Below are positions 15,216 to 23,018 of a stretch of 27,551 nucleotides of DNA, in pieces. The first letter of the stretch is position 1; the number at the start of each line of letters is the position of its first letter. The translations under genes were made by a program, and so were the position numbers. The notes below the pieces were generated by a model that was not told the DNA's origin, made no database searches, and saw nothing but the letters and a program-made list of their open reading frames with translations. The DNA comes from Bacillota bacterium (GTDB lineage Bacteria; Bacillota; Dethiobacteria; DTU022; UBA8154): the NCBI GenBank assembly GCA_003444595.1, contig DLUO01000072.1:1-27551 (forward strand). The letters run 5' to 3'.

Positions 15216-16005
15216 AGCTTTGTACCTCCCCAAAAAATTTCATATTTTCCACCAGTTGTCGGGTATAGGCATCGGCTGGAGAATTCAGAACGTGTTCAGT
15301 TACTCCTTCTTCCACAATACGGCCTTGGTACAAAACGTAAACATATGTGCATATTTTTTTGAGAACACTGATCTGATGGGTAATAAATAAGATGCCGAGA
15401 GACGCTTCAGCGTTAATAGCCTGCAGAAGATCCAGAATGGAGTGGGCGCTTTTTGCATCGAGCATGGAGACGCTTTCATCGGCGATCAACAAGCGGGGGC
15501 GGGGGATCAGAGCCCGGGCGATAGCTGCTCTTTGGCGCTGTCCGCCGCTTAGCTCCCCAATTTTTTTATTAAAGGCCCAGCTGGCATAAGGAAGACCCAC
15601 CAGCTCCAGAGCCTCCTGCGGGCTGAACATACCCTGCCGTCTCCTTCTCTGGCACAGGCGCAGCGGTTCGCGCAAAGTCTGCTCCACAGTATAGCTGGGC
15701 TCCAGGGCTGAATAAGGGTCCTGGAAAATATACTGGATATCCGCTGCAAGGGTAAAAGACCGGCGTTGCAGGGGCAAAAGCGGCTTTCCCTCCAGAAAAA
15801 GCTCCCCTCCATCCGGCGTCTCCTGGCCGGTAATTATCCTGGCGAGGGTCGTTTTGCCTGCGCCGCTCTCGCCGAGAAGGCCGACCATGGCCCCCTGTTT
15901 TACTTCCAGGCTGACTTTTCGTAGAACGTGAATTTTCCCTCCGCCCAATATCTCATAGCTTTTCTCCACATTCCGCACGCTCAACAGGGATTTTGCTTCG
16001 CGCAT
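15208..16005 (-). CDS. ABC transporter ATPase, DppF/OppF/NikE type
   Basis: A 265-residue ATPase energising the importer of this operon. It has Walker A GESGAGKTT (~46-54), the Q-loop IQYIFQDPYSALEP, signature LSGGQRQRAAIARALI, Walker B RLLIADES and the switch His in LFITHQIS. The C-terminal VEEGVTEHVLNSPADAYTRQ matches the peptide/nickel group. GGAGG lies 6 nt before ATG 16005, which is inside the preceding ATPase gene (25-nt overlap). All catalytic residues are present, so it should be active in a heterodimer with its neighbour. Confidence 0.92.
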   Translation of the reverse strand: MREAKSLLSVRNVEKSYEILGGGKIHVLRKVSLEVKQGAMVGLLGESGAGKTTLARIITGQETPDGGELFLEGKPLLPLQRRSFTLAADIQYIFQDPYSALEPSYTVEQTLREPLRLCQRRRRQGMFSPQEALELVGLPYASWAFNKKIGELSGGQRQRAAIARALIPRPRLLIADESVSMLDAKSAHSILDLLQAINAEASLGILFITHQISVLKKICTYVYVLYQGRIVEEGVTEHVLNSPADAYTRQLVENMKFFGEVQSFV

Positions 16006-16700
16006 AACTGTTCCTCCAAAATCAACGCTCTGTCGGAAAAATTGCTAACCAGTCCGAGGTCGTGAGAAACCATGAGGAAAGTAACCCCTTCTTCCTTTCT
16101 TCTCCGTAAAAAATCCAGGATGATCTTCATGGTAACAGCATCAATTCCTGAAGAAGGCTCATCCAGGATATACAGTTCCGGCCTTTTTAAAAAACCCAGC
16201 AGCAGGATTAAACGCTGTTTCATCCCTCCGCTAAGCTGGTAAGGAAAATGCTCCAGAACTTGCGGAGAGAGCTTGAGCTCTTCCATCCAGGCATGCCAAA
16301 TATTTTCCTCCACTGTTTGCAGGCTCCTTTGAACATGACGAAAATGATTCCTCACGGTAAGAGAGGGATTGAGGGCGTTTTGGGCATACTGAGGGAGATA
16401 TGATATACGGCTGTACAGTTCGGGAGCAGGGATGCTGTTTCGATCCCTGCCCAGTATTTCTGCCCGCCGGTAGCTAACCACGCCGGGAAACCGGGGCTGG
16501 AAAAGGGCATTGAGCAGCGTGGTCTTGCCGCAGCCGGTTTGTCCGACGATCCCCAGACACTCCCCCTTTCCCACCTGCATTAGGGGATATTGGAAAACAA
16601 CCGGCAAAGGCGGCTGGGATGAATTCGACGACAGCGGCAACTGTGCCTTTGAAGATCGGTAGCGGACTTTTAAGCCTTCCACGAACAAAATGGGCGTCAT
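15981..16700 (-). CDS. ABC transporter ATPase, DppD/NikD type
   Basis: A 239-residue ATPase, the second of the pair. Walker A is GQTGCGKTT (~53-61), signature YQLSGGMKQRLILLL, Walker B LYILDEPSSGID, and the switch His is in LMVSHDLGL. It is shorter than typical OppD/DppD (~320 residues) and lacks their C-terminal extension, as in NikD. An insert (SSKAQLPLSSNSSQPPLP, about 16-33) sits between the first two strands. It follows the permease gene by 6 nt and overlaps the next ATPase gene. Confidence 0.92.
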   Translation of the reverse strand: MTPILFVEGLKVRYRSSKAQLPLSSNSSQPPLPVVFQYPLMQVGKGECLGIVGQTGCGKTTLLNALFQPRFPGVVSYRRAEILGRDRNSIPAPELYSRISYLPQYAQNALNPSLTVRNHFRHVQRSLQTVEENIWHAWMEELKLSPQVLEHFPYQLSGGMKQRLILLLGFLKRPELYILDEPSSGIDAVTMKIILDFLRRRKEEGVTFLMVSHDLGLVSNFSDRALILEEQLCAKQNPC

Positions 16701-16706
16701 CTTTGC

Positions 16707-17525
16707 TTACTCGCTCCTCTCAGCACTTTCACTTTCCTCATCAAAATCAAAGGTAAGCAGAGCCAAGGCCAGCACAAAAAGAACCAAGCATAAAATAGGG
16801 GGGAGTAGCCACCAAAGGTAGGTATGGTCCCAGAAGATACCCTCATAATCGAGAGCGGCCCTTATAGTGCGTCCCCAGGATTTAAGGGCCGGATCTCCAA
16901 TGCCCAGGAAAGAGAGCGTGGCTTCATATACCGCCGCCCTGCCGCACTGCTGAATAAAAAGGGTCGTTACGGCCGGATAAAAATACGGCCACATTTTCCT
17001 GCCCACATCTAGGAGATTTCCTTTTAATAATAGAGTGTACTGCACCGTATCCTGATTGATAATTACCATCGCTTTCCCTCTCAAGATACGGGTTATCCGG
17101 CTCCAGGAAAAAAAGATCATCACCATAACCACATCGGCTACTTTTGGTCCCGCAAAAGCGGCAAAGAGCATTATGACAATGATCTCCGGCACAATGATAA
17201 ATATTTCCGTGACACGCATTATAAAGCGGTCCACCCAGTGACGGAAAAAAGCACAGCTAACTGCCAGCGCTGTCCCAATCAAAGTGGAACAAAAAGAAAC
17301 AATAAGCGCGATGCTAATGGTGACCCTGAAACCGGCCAACAGGGCGGAAAAAATATCCTGCCCCATCTTGTTCGTACCCAACAGGTGCTTACCCCCAGGG
17401 GGCAGCAGCGCCGGAAAAGAAAAATCATCGGGGTGAAAGGGCGCTAGAGCTGGATATGCTATCCCCAGCACCACCATGATGAGAAGAACAAGCAGGGCTG
17501 CTTTTTTGACAGTTGCATTTCTCAT
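16707..17525 (-). CDS. ABC transporter permease, DppC/NikC type
   Basis: A 272-residue inner-membrane permease. It has an N-terminal helix (~8-28), the extracellular motif HPDDFSFPALLPPGGKHLLGTNKMGQD split across a short loop (the LLGTDxxGRD element of the family, here LLGTNKMGQD), five more helices, and the fold-typical ATLSFLGIGDPALKSWG near residue 205. The ATPase-contact (EAA) loop is in the stretch TVQYTLLLKGN, degenerate from the usual EAARALG. ATGA overlap with the upstream permease gene shows tight coupling. Confidence 0.93.
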   Translation of the reverse strand: MRNATVKKAALLVLLIMVVLGIAYPALAPFHPDDFSFPALLPPGGKHLLGTNKMGQDIFSALLAGFRVTISIALIVSFCSTLIGTALAVSCAFFRHWVDRFIMRVTEIFIIVPEIIVIMLFAAFAGPKVADVVMVMIFFSWSRITRILRGKAMVIINQDTVQYTLLLKGNLLDVGRKMWPYFYPAVTTLFIQQCGRAAVYEATLSFLGIGDPALKSWGRTIRAALDYEGIFWDHTYLWWLLPPILCLVLFVLALALLTFDFDEESESAERSE

Positions 17526-18532
17526 GTCATCTTTGTCAGTCTCGGGTTTAATTTTATAGACAGCAGTTCAAAGAGCATATTAATAGCGATACTATAGATG
17601 CTGGTTACCAGAAAGATACCCTGTATGAGAGGATAGTCCCTTGCTTCCACCGCAACTTTCATTAAAGTGCCCATCCCGGGGTAGGAAAAAATAATCTCCA
17701 CAAAGAGAGCCCCTGCAATAGCATAGAGAAAAGTAATATTCAAGCGACCTAAAATCTCCGGTAAACTGTTCAACAAAATATAATAGAGCCAAATTATTCT
17801 TTCCCTGATACCGAAATAATAAGCAGCTTCAACGTAAGGCTCTCTTTTTATTTTCTGCACAACATTGCGGGTCAGAACAGCCACTGGAGGTACTGTATAA
17901 AGGATCAGAACAGCGATGGGAAGGATGGCATGCCTCAGAAAATGAAGGGCAAACCCCGCATCTGCCGGGGTCATAACCAAAGGATAAGCTCCAAAAGCAG
18001 GGAACCAGCCCAGGTGATGGGCAAATAACATGCGGCAGAGAATGGCCAATAAAAAAACCGGGATCGTTTGCAGGACAAGAAGCAGGGTTAGGAGACCTTT
18101 TTCCAGGTATCCGCCCCCCTTCAGGGCGAGATATGCTCCCAGGGAAACGGCGATAAAAATCGAAATTACAATTGAAGTCAACGATAAAAAGAGGGTCAGG
18201 GTTACCCTGCTCATAACAATCTCCCTGACTGCCAGCCCATAATAAAAGGAATACCCCCAGTCCCCCCTCGCAAGATGTCTCAGATAGCCGGCAAACTGCT
18301 TGATAAGCGGCTGCTCGGGAGCGTAATAATCCGTGAAACGGTTAAAAGTCTCCTTCGGCAGCATGGCATTGAGAACATCAATCTGATCAGCAGAGAAAGA
18401 AAGGGGGCTTCCCGGTATTAAGCGAGGCAGAAGAAACCCCAGAATGATCAGGATACCAAGCTGCATACAGTTTCTGCCCAGAACAGTACACAACCATTTA
18501 AGACTTGGTCTTGAGCGAAAAAACAAAGGCAA
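17522..18532 (-). CDS. ABC transporter permease, DppB/NikB type
   Basis: A 336-residue inner-membrane permease with six helices. Visible are the N-terminal LGFLLPRLIPGSPL, the LARGDWGYSFYYGLAVREIV element, the ATPase-contact loop EAAYYFGIRERIIWLYYILL (~232-251), and the end EIIFSYPGMGTL typical of the family. It is 4 nt downstream of the binding-protein gene and overlaps the next permease by 4 nt. Nothing in the sequence fixes the substrate; the family moves peptides, nickel, heme and sugars. Confidence 0.93.
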   Translation of the reverse strand: MPLFFRSRPSLKWLCTVLGRNCMQLGILIILGFLLPRLIPGSPLSFSADQIDVLNAMLPKETFNRFTDYYAPEQPLIKQFAGYLRHLARGDWGYSFYYGLAVREIVMSRVTLTLFLSLTSIVISIFIAVSLGAYLALKGGGYLEKGLLTLLLVLQTIPVFLLAILCRMLFAHHLGWFPAFGAYPLVMTPADAGFALHFLRHAILPIAVLILYTVPPVAVLTRNVVQKIKREPYVEAAYYFGIRERIIWLYYILLNSLPEILGRLNITFLYAIAGALFVEIIFSYPGMGTLMKVAVEARDYPLIQGIFLVTSIYSIAINMLFELLSIKLNPRLTKMT

Positions 18533-18535
18533 AGC

Positions 18536-20179
18536 CTACCTACCCCAAGTTCCTCTGATATAAACCAGTTTGTTCTGAACGGTGGGAACTGCCCGGGCAA
18601 CGCCGTCCTTTGTAAAAAACCAGCCGTTTAACGCTTCCGGATTATAAGCAAAGGTTATCTTCCGGTAATAAAGGGTCAGGGTGGGGAGTTCTTCAGCAAT
18701 AATCTCCTGCAGGCGGGCAACCTGCTTGTAACGTTCTTCGTAGTCCATCTCCCTCAACTGCCGGGCAAAAAGATCGTTAAACTCCTCATTAACCCACTGC
18801 CCTCCCCCTTGAGCCGTCACGCTGGGGGTAGATCCCAGGCTTCTTTCATCACTGACAAAACGGGCCAATAAGACAGGGTCCCCGCCGAAAGAACCGTGCC
18901 CGTTCAGGGCTAAAGTAAATTTACCCTCTTTGATTAGCGAGTCCACACTGTTCTGATCCAGTGTTTTGATCTCTAGCGCCACACCAATATCTCCCAGGTA
19001 GCTTTTCACCATTTCCGCTTCATTTACTCTGTCATTTACCACTAAAAGTTCATACTGCATAGCTTTGCCGTTAAATTCACGGATACCGTCGCCGTCTTTG
19101 TCCAGTATCCCGGCCTCATCAAGTAAATTCCTGGCTAGATCCGGGTCGAAATCGTATTCTTTTACCTGAGGATAGTACCATTCCGAATCGGGGTGGATAT
19201 GCCCCGCGTTGCCGGGATCAGCCCCGCCACCGACGGCTTTTTCCACAATTTCATCTCTGTTGATGGCATAATAAAAAGCTTTCCTGACGCTCTTCTCCGT
19301 AAATTCAGGGAAATCGAAATTAAAATACAGGCGATATACCCAGAATCCGGGACCTTCCAAGACGTTGAACCGGCCTTCACTCTTCAGGCGCATCGCCTCA
19401 CCATAGCCGAGGCGCTGTGCGGCATCCAGATCACCGTCGGCCAAGGCCTGAAGAGGGTCGTTGACTTCTGAAAATATAAGCTTATCGATAACCGGAGCAC
19501 CCAAAAAGTAGTTCGTATTCGCGGCAAAGATATATGTTCCCGCTGTGGGATCATAGTGCTCCAAGGTGAATGGACCGGAACCGATGACCGATTCGGGGGT
19601 ATTAAACTGGCTGGGGTCGGTAACATCCTGCCAGATATGCCGGGGCATTATAGGCACATTTCCGGCGATTTCGCTTAAAAACGGAGCATAAGTATCAACC
19701 AGTTCAATTTTTGCCGTATGCTCGTCCACAACTTCCACGTTTTTTACCATCTCCAGAGAAACCCAGGGATGTGGATGTTCTTGCATATATTCAAAGGAAA
19801 ACTTCACATCTTCGGCAGTAACAGGGGTTCCATCGCTAAAAAAAGCATCTTTAACAAGATAAAAGGTCCAACTTTTGGCATCATCAGCCAGCTCCCAGCG
19901 CTCTGCAAGCAAGGGCACCAGGCCTTTTTCGTCTTTCCAGGTCAGAGTATCGAACAGAAAACTGGTTAACAGATACCCACGACCCCGGGACGAGACCGTA
20001 TAGACGGAGGGAAAACCAAGATTCTGTTCATCGAGACGCAACACCCTTTCTCCCCTTGTGTCATCCCCGGAAGCTTCCTCCGCCGGCCCGGGGGCAGACG
20101 TTTTCTGTTCTGCACACCCCCCTAACACCAGCATGAAAAGTAAAAAAAACGACAGTAGAAGTAACAAGCTTTTTCTCAC
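18536..20179 (-). CDS. Lipoprotein solute-binding protein of the Dpp/Opp/Nik type (SBP_bac_5)
   Basis: A 547-residue extracytoplasmic binding protein that delivers substrate to the permeases encoded just downstream. The signal peptide has the lipobox LVLGGC with lipid-bearing C22, then a Ser/Glu/Pro linker. The mature part has family landmarks: FDTLTWKDEKGLVPLLAERW, the FSDGTPVTAEDVKFSFEY block, RKAFYYAINRDEIV, and LLDEAGILDKDGDGIREFNG. Start: GTG 20179 with GGAGG (20187-20191) 7 nt upstream; a longer frame to 20197 lacks a site. First gene of a six-gene operon ending in an AOR-family gene. The substrate cannot be read from sequence; peptides, opines, nickel complexes or aromatic or short acids are all possible. 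Confidence 0.93.
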   Translation of the reverse strand: MRKSLLLLLSFFLLFMLVLGGCAEQKTSAPGPAEEASGDDTRGERVLRLDEQNLGFPSVYTVSSRGRGYLLTSFLFDTLTWKDEKGLVPLLAERWELADDAKSWTFYLVKDAFFSDGTPVTAEDVKFSFEYMQEHPHPWVSLEMVKNVEVVDEHTAKIELVDTYAPFLSEIAGNVPIMPRHIWQDVTDPSQFNTPESVIGSGPFTLEHYDPTAGTYIFAANTNYFLGAPVIDKLIFSEVNDPLQALADGDLDAAQRLGYGEAMRLKSEGRFNVLEGPGFWVYRLYFNFDFPEFTEKSVRKAFYYAINRDEIVEKAVGGGADPGNAGHIHPDSEWYYPQVKEYDFDPDLARNLLDEAGILDKDGDGIREFNGKAMQYELLVVNDRVNEAEMVKSYLGDIGVALEIKTLDQNSVDSLIKEGKFTLALNGHGSFGGDPVLLARFVSDERSLGSTPSVTAQGGGQWVNEEFNDLFARQLREMDYEERYKQVARLQEIIAEELPTLTLYYRKITFAYNPEALNGWFFTKDGVARAVPTVQNKLVYIRGTWGR

Positions 20180-20191
20180 TTCTTCTCCTCC

Positions 20192-20476
20192 CGCCAATTT
20201 CTTTAGTGTGTTTAGCTAAATACAGTAGCCTGCTACGAAATCCATTATTCCATTTGCTCTCTTCCTTGTCCAATACAATCTATCTATAGTTAATTTAAAT
20301 AGTATTAAAGATAACTATGGAAAAAGAAAATCCCCCATACAGGGGCTGGTTAATATAAATAGATGGGAGTGCCGAACCACGCAAAGTTAGGGAGTCGGCC
20401 CGGTTTACGTGTATCCGAAGTTGCAACTCTAATTTTGATTGCGAGAAGGCAAGGTAATGCTCCTTCATGAGAGGAC
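20192..20476. other. Intergenic region upstream of the transporter operon
   Basis: This ~285-nt stretch should hold the operon promoter, but I see no strong -35/-10 pair. A 10-bp palindrome TTTAGCTAAA (about 20211-20220) lies 30-40 nt before the start codon and could be an operator. At about 20328-20344 the minus strand has GCCCCTGTATGGGGG followed by ATTTTCTTTTT, a weak terminator for the DUF1848 fragment. No gene is supported. Confidence 0.35.
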
Positions 20477-20869
20477 TTATTGGTCCGGATTGGCGTAACA
20501 GTATAGACAACCGCTTTTACAGGTCATAGCGTACCAGCCCAGATCAATTGAAGAGGTGCATCCGCACAGCTCTCTCTGATTTTTGGCTTTGGCGGTGGTA
20601 CACTGTTCTTTTTGCGGGTGCAGCCTGCTGAGCAGCTCTCCATCGATACACCTGCTCACCGGCGCGCCGGGTATGCAGCAGGCATGAACAACCTCCTGGC
20701 CGGACGACTTCTTTAGCATGTTCAGGATCTCCAGCTGCATTTCAGTTGAATATGGCAGCAGGATAAATCCGTGCCTGGCAAGCCTTTGGACAACCTTGGG
20801 GTAGGGTGAGCAAAAACTTGTTGAGAAATTGCGGATGCCGTATCTGCAAGACAACTGTACAATCTCCAT
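20477..20869 (-). pseudogene. DUF1848 protein, C-terminal fragment
   Basis: A 130-codon frame with the C-terminal half of DUF1848, a radical-SAM-like family of unknown function: SRCIDGELLSRL, then NQRELCGCTSSIDLGWYAM and the terminal CX3CX2C motif in CKSGCLYCYAN. DUF1848 proteins are ~250-300 residues; the N-terminal half (usually beginning IVSASRRTDIP) is missing. The frame stays open about 19 codons upstream of ATG 20869, into the end of the small membrane-protein gene, with no ribosome-binding site. A deletion or rearrangement joined it to the gene at 20883. It may still be transcribed from the promoter at 21076-21103. Confidence 0.65.
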
Positions 20870-20882
20870 AGCCCGTTCCTGA

Positions 20883-21035
20883 TTATCGATTACTTTGCCG
20901 TTTTCTAAGCCTGGAAAGATAGTAAATCATAATGCCGTAGACAGTTAAGTATGAACCGACTAAAAACAAAATTACGATATAATCTAAATTTAGTAACGCA
21001 AAAATGAGCATTAGCGCGGCATAAATATAACCCAT
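20883..21035 (-). CDS. Small two-helix membrane protein (50 residues)
   Basis: An intact 50-codon frame: MGYIYAALMLIFALLNLDYI, then VILFLVGSYLTVYGIMIYYL, then the basic tail SRLRKRQSNR. Two membrane helices are separated by a short Asp-containing turn, with the positive tail expected in the cytoplasm. It has no good ribosome-binding site, but it stands about 40 nt behind a consensus promoter set in a large inverted repeat. Firmicutes often keep such small membrane proteins beside small HTH regulators, but none is present here. The family is not identified. The coding call rests on the hydrophobic pattern and promoter. Confidence 0.6.
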   Translation of the reverse strand: MGYIYAALMLIFALLNLDYIVILFLVGSYLTVYGIMIYYLSRLRKRQSNR

Positions 21036-21055
21036 GATAAAAATTAAATAAAAAC

Positions 21056-21114
21056 GGAAAGTTTGCTTTACATTTATTATAACACTACACCTTTAAATGT
21101 CAAGTAAACTTTCC
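21056..21114. repeat. 21-bp imperfect inverted repeat flanking the promoter (putative operator)
   Basis: The left arm 21056-21076 (GGAAAGTTTGC, TTT, ACATTTA) and right arm 21094-21114 (TAAATGT, CAA, GTAAACTTTCC) are inverse complements at 19 of 21 positions with a 17-nt centre. The right arm contains the -35 box and the left arm touches the -10 box, so a dimeric repressor bound to both arms would block the promoter. The size and position suit an HTH repressor operator. Confidence 0.6.
21076..21103 (-). promoter_or_regulatory. Consensus sigma-A promoter inside an inverted repeat
   Basis: Minus strand: TTGACA (21098-21103), 16-nt spacer, TATAAT (21076-21081). Both hexamers are perfect. Transcription would start near 21069 and cover the small membrane protein and the DUF1848 fragment. 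Confidence 0.75.
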
Positions 21115-21203
21115 ATCAGTTAATATAAAAGTCCGGGATTTCCTTTTGAATTAATGCTATATTATAATGAAGACAGCGGCCTGGTTGGGCATCTGGCAGA
21201 GAA

Positions 21204-21284
21204 AAAAGCCTCCTGCTTATCGAACTGCTCTCAGAGAGTATCGACTTCTTTAACGGTATTCCGAAAGAGCGCGAAATGGAGTGA
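21204..21284 (+). pseudogene. Possible C-terminal scrap of a MarR-type regulator
   Basis: The plus frame ending at TGA 21282-21284 reads LLLIELLSESIDFFNGIPKE then REME. This resembles the C-terminal helix of MarR regulators that often precede heterodimeric exporter genes. Upstream the frame loses sense and no start exists. The call is tentative. Confidence 0.25.
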
Positions 21285-21293
21285 ATTAGTGAG

Positions 21294-23018
21294 TTGAAGC
21301 TGTTTCGCTACCTAAAACCCTTTAGATTGCCTATTTGTGCTACTCTGATCCTGGTCATGATACGTGCGCTGGCTGACCTCTACCTTCCCACGCTATCAGC
21401 CGATATGGTTAACGTAGGCATAGTAAACAGAGATATTCAGTATATTTGGCATGTTGGCATCCGCATGCTGGTATTTGCAGCAGCCGGGGCTTCAGCATTC
21501 ATCCTGTCCGGCTATCTCTCTTCTAGGACTGCCGCAGGATTTGCCAGGCTTCTGCGTGAAAAGGTTTTTTCTCGCGTGGAGAGTTTTTCGCTGCACGAGT
21601 TTAACCGCTTCGGCACCGCTTCCCTTATTAACCGCACGACGAATGATATCACCCAGCTTCAAAACGTTTTATTATTTGGAATGCGCATGATAGTTATGGC
21701 ACCCATGTTAAGCATCGGCAGCTTATTTTTAGCCTTTTCCATAGAACCTGTTCTGGCACGGACCTTCGTTGCGGTCATTCCGGTGCTGTTTGCCATTATC
21801 TTCATTACCATGAGAAAAGGGGTTCCTCTTTTTCAAGCCATGCAGGTTAAACTGGACAATTTGAACCTTATAATGCGGGAGAGGCTGACCGGGATAAGGG
21901 TTGTCCGGGCCTTTAACCGAGATGACTACGAAAAACAGCGTTTTCAGGATGCCAACAGGGATTACACCGCTACAGCGATCCGCGTTAACCGCATTATGGG
22001 AGCGATGATGCCCTTAATGGCCCTGGTTATGAATTTAACCATTGTGGGTATTGTATGGTTTGCAGGTATCCGTATCGATCTTGGTTTTACAGACGTGGGC
22101 AATTTGATGGCGTTTATCCAATATGCCATGCACATTATGTTCTCCTTTGTAGCGATATCCAGAATTTTCGCGGCTATCCCACGTGCCACTGCTTCAGCGG
22201 CAAGAGTTAATGAAATTCTCGATACTGCTGTCGAGATCAGAGATCCGGAAAATGCTAAAAAGACGAAAGGTAAAGGCGGCTCCGTGGAGTTCAGGGATGT
22301 CACCTTCAGTTATCCCGGAGCGGAACACTCGGCTCTCAGCGGCATTTCTTTCATGGCCAGGCCAGGCAAGGTTACGGGAATCATCGGCAGTACGGGTTCG
22401 GGAAAATCCACCCTCGCTAGCCTGATACTGCGTTTTTATGATGTAGACAGCGGCAGCATACTTGTAGATGGCGTTGACGTGCGGGAGATGACACAGGAAA
22501 GCCTGCGCAGCAAAATTGGCTTCGTGCCCCAAAATGCAGTTCTCTTTTCCGGTTCTGTGCTGGAAAACATCCGCTTCGGCCGGGAAGATGCTGAGGAAAA
22601 AGATATCGTGAGAGCAGCCGAGACTGCACAGGCGGCAAGCTTTATCCTGGATATGAAAGAAGGCTTCTCTTCCATGATTGCCCAAGGAGGCCGAAATATT
22701 TCAGGAGGGCAGAAACAGCGTATATCCATAGCCAGAGCAATTGTTAGAAGAGCAAAAATTTATATATTTGATGACTGTTTTTCAGCCCTCGATTACAAAA
22801 CAGAGGCAAGGCTCCGCTCTGCGCTTTTCAAGGAAACAAAAGATTCGACCGTAATTATTATCTCGCAGAGGGTCAGTACGGTTAAGGAGGCCGACCAGAT
22901 TATTGTCCTGGAAGAAGGAAAAATTGCCGGTATCGGCACCCATGAAGAGTTGCTGAATGACTGTGCTATTTACCGGGAGATTGTTTCTTCGCAGTTTTCA
23001 GAGGAGGGGATCGCTTGA
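21294..23018 (+). CDS. Heterodimeric ABC exporter, subunit with degenerate ATP site
   Basis: A 574-residue half-transporter: six-helix membrane domain (~10-300) and ATPase domain (~328-574). Walker A is GSTGSGKST (365-373), Q413, intact signature ISGGQ (469-473). The catalytic Glu after Walker B is Asp (D494 in IYIFDDCFSALD), and the switch His is Gln (Q525 in IISQRVST). This is the non-hydrolysing pattern of the TM287/BmrC side of heterodimeric exporters (drugs, lipids or peptides). The only possible start is TTG 21294, since TGA lies four codons upstream; GGAG is 12-13 nt before it. Its TGA overlaps the next start (TTGA). Confidence 0.93.
   Translation: MKLFRYLKPFRLPICATLILVMIRALADLYLPTLSADMVNVGIVNRDIQYIWHVGIRMLVFAAAGASAFILSGYLSSRTAAGFARLLREKVFSRVESFSLHEFNRFGTASLINRTTNDITQLQNVLLFGMRMIVMAPMLSIGSLFLAFSIEPVLARTFVAVIPVLFAIIFITMRKGVPLFQAMQVKLDNLNLIMRERLTGIRVVRAFNRDDYEKQRFQDANRDYTATAIRVNRIMGAMMPLMALVMNLTIVGIVWFAGIRIDLGFTDVGNLMAFIQYAMHIMFSFVAISRIFAAIPRATASAARVNEILDTAVEIRDPENAKKTKGKGGSVEFRDVTFSYPGAEHSALSGISFMARPGKVTGIIGSTGSGKSTLASLILRFYDVDSGSILVDGVDVREMTQESLRSKIGFVPQNAVLFSGSVLENIRFGREDAEEKDIVRAAETAQAASFILDMKEGFSSMIAQGGRNISGGQKQRISIARAIVRRAKIYIFDDCFSALDYKTEARLRSALFKETKDSTVIIISQRVSTVKEADQIIVLEEGKIAGIGTHEELLNDCAIYREIVSSQFSEEGIA

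Noticed and set aside
20345..20470. Short plus frame beginning MGVPNHAKLG
   Set aside because: No ribosome-binding site and no recognisable family; likely spacer.
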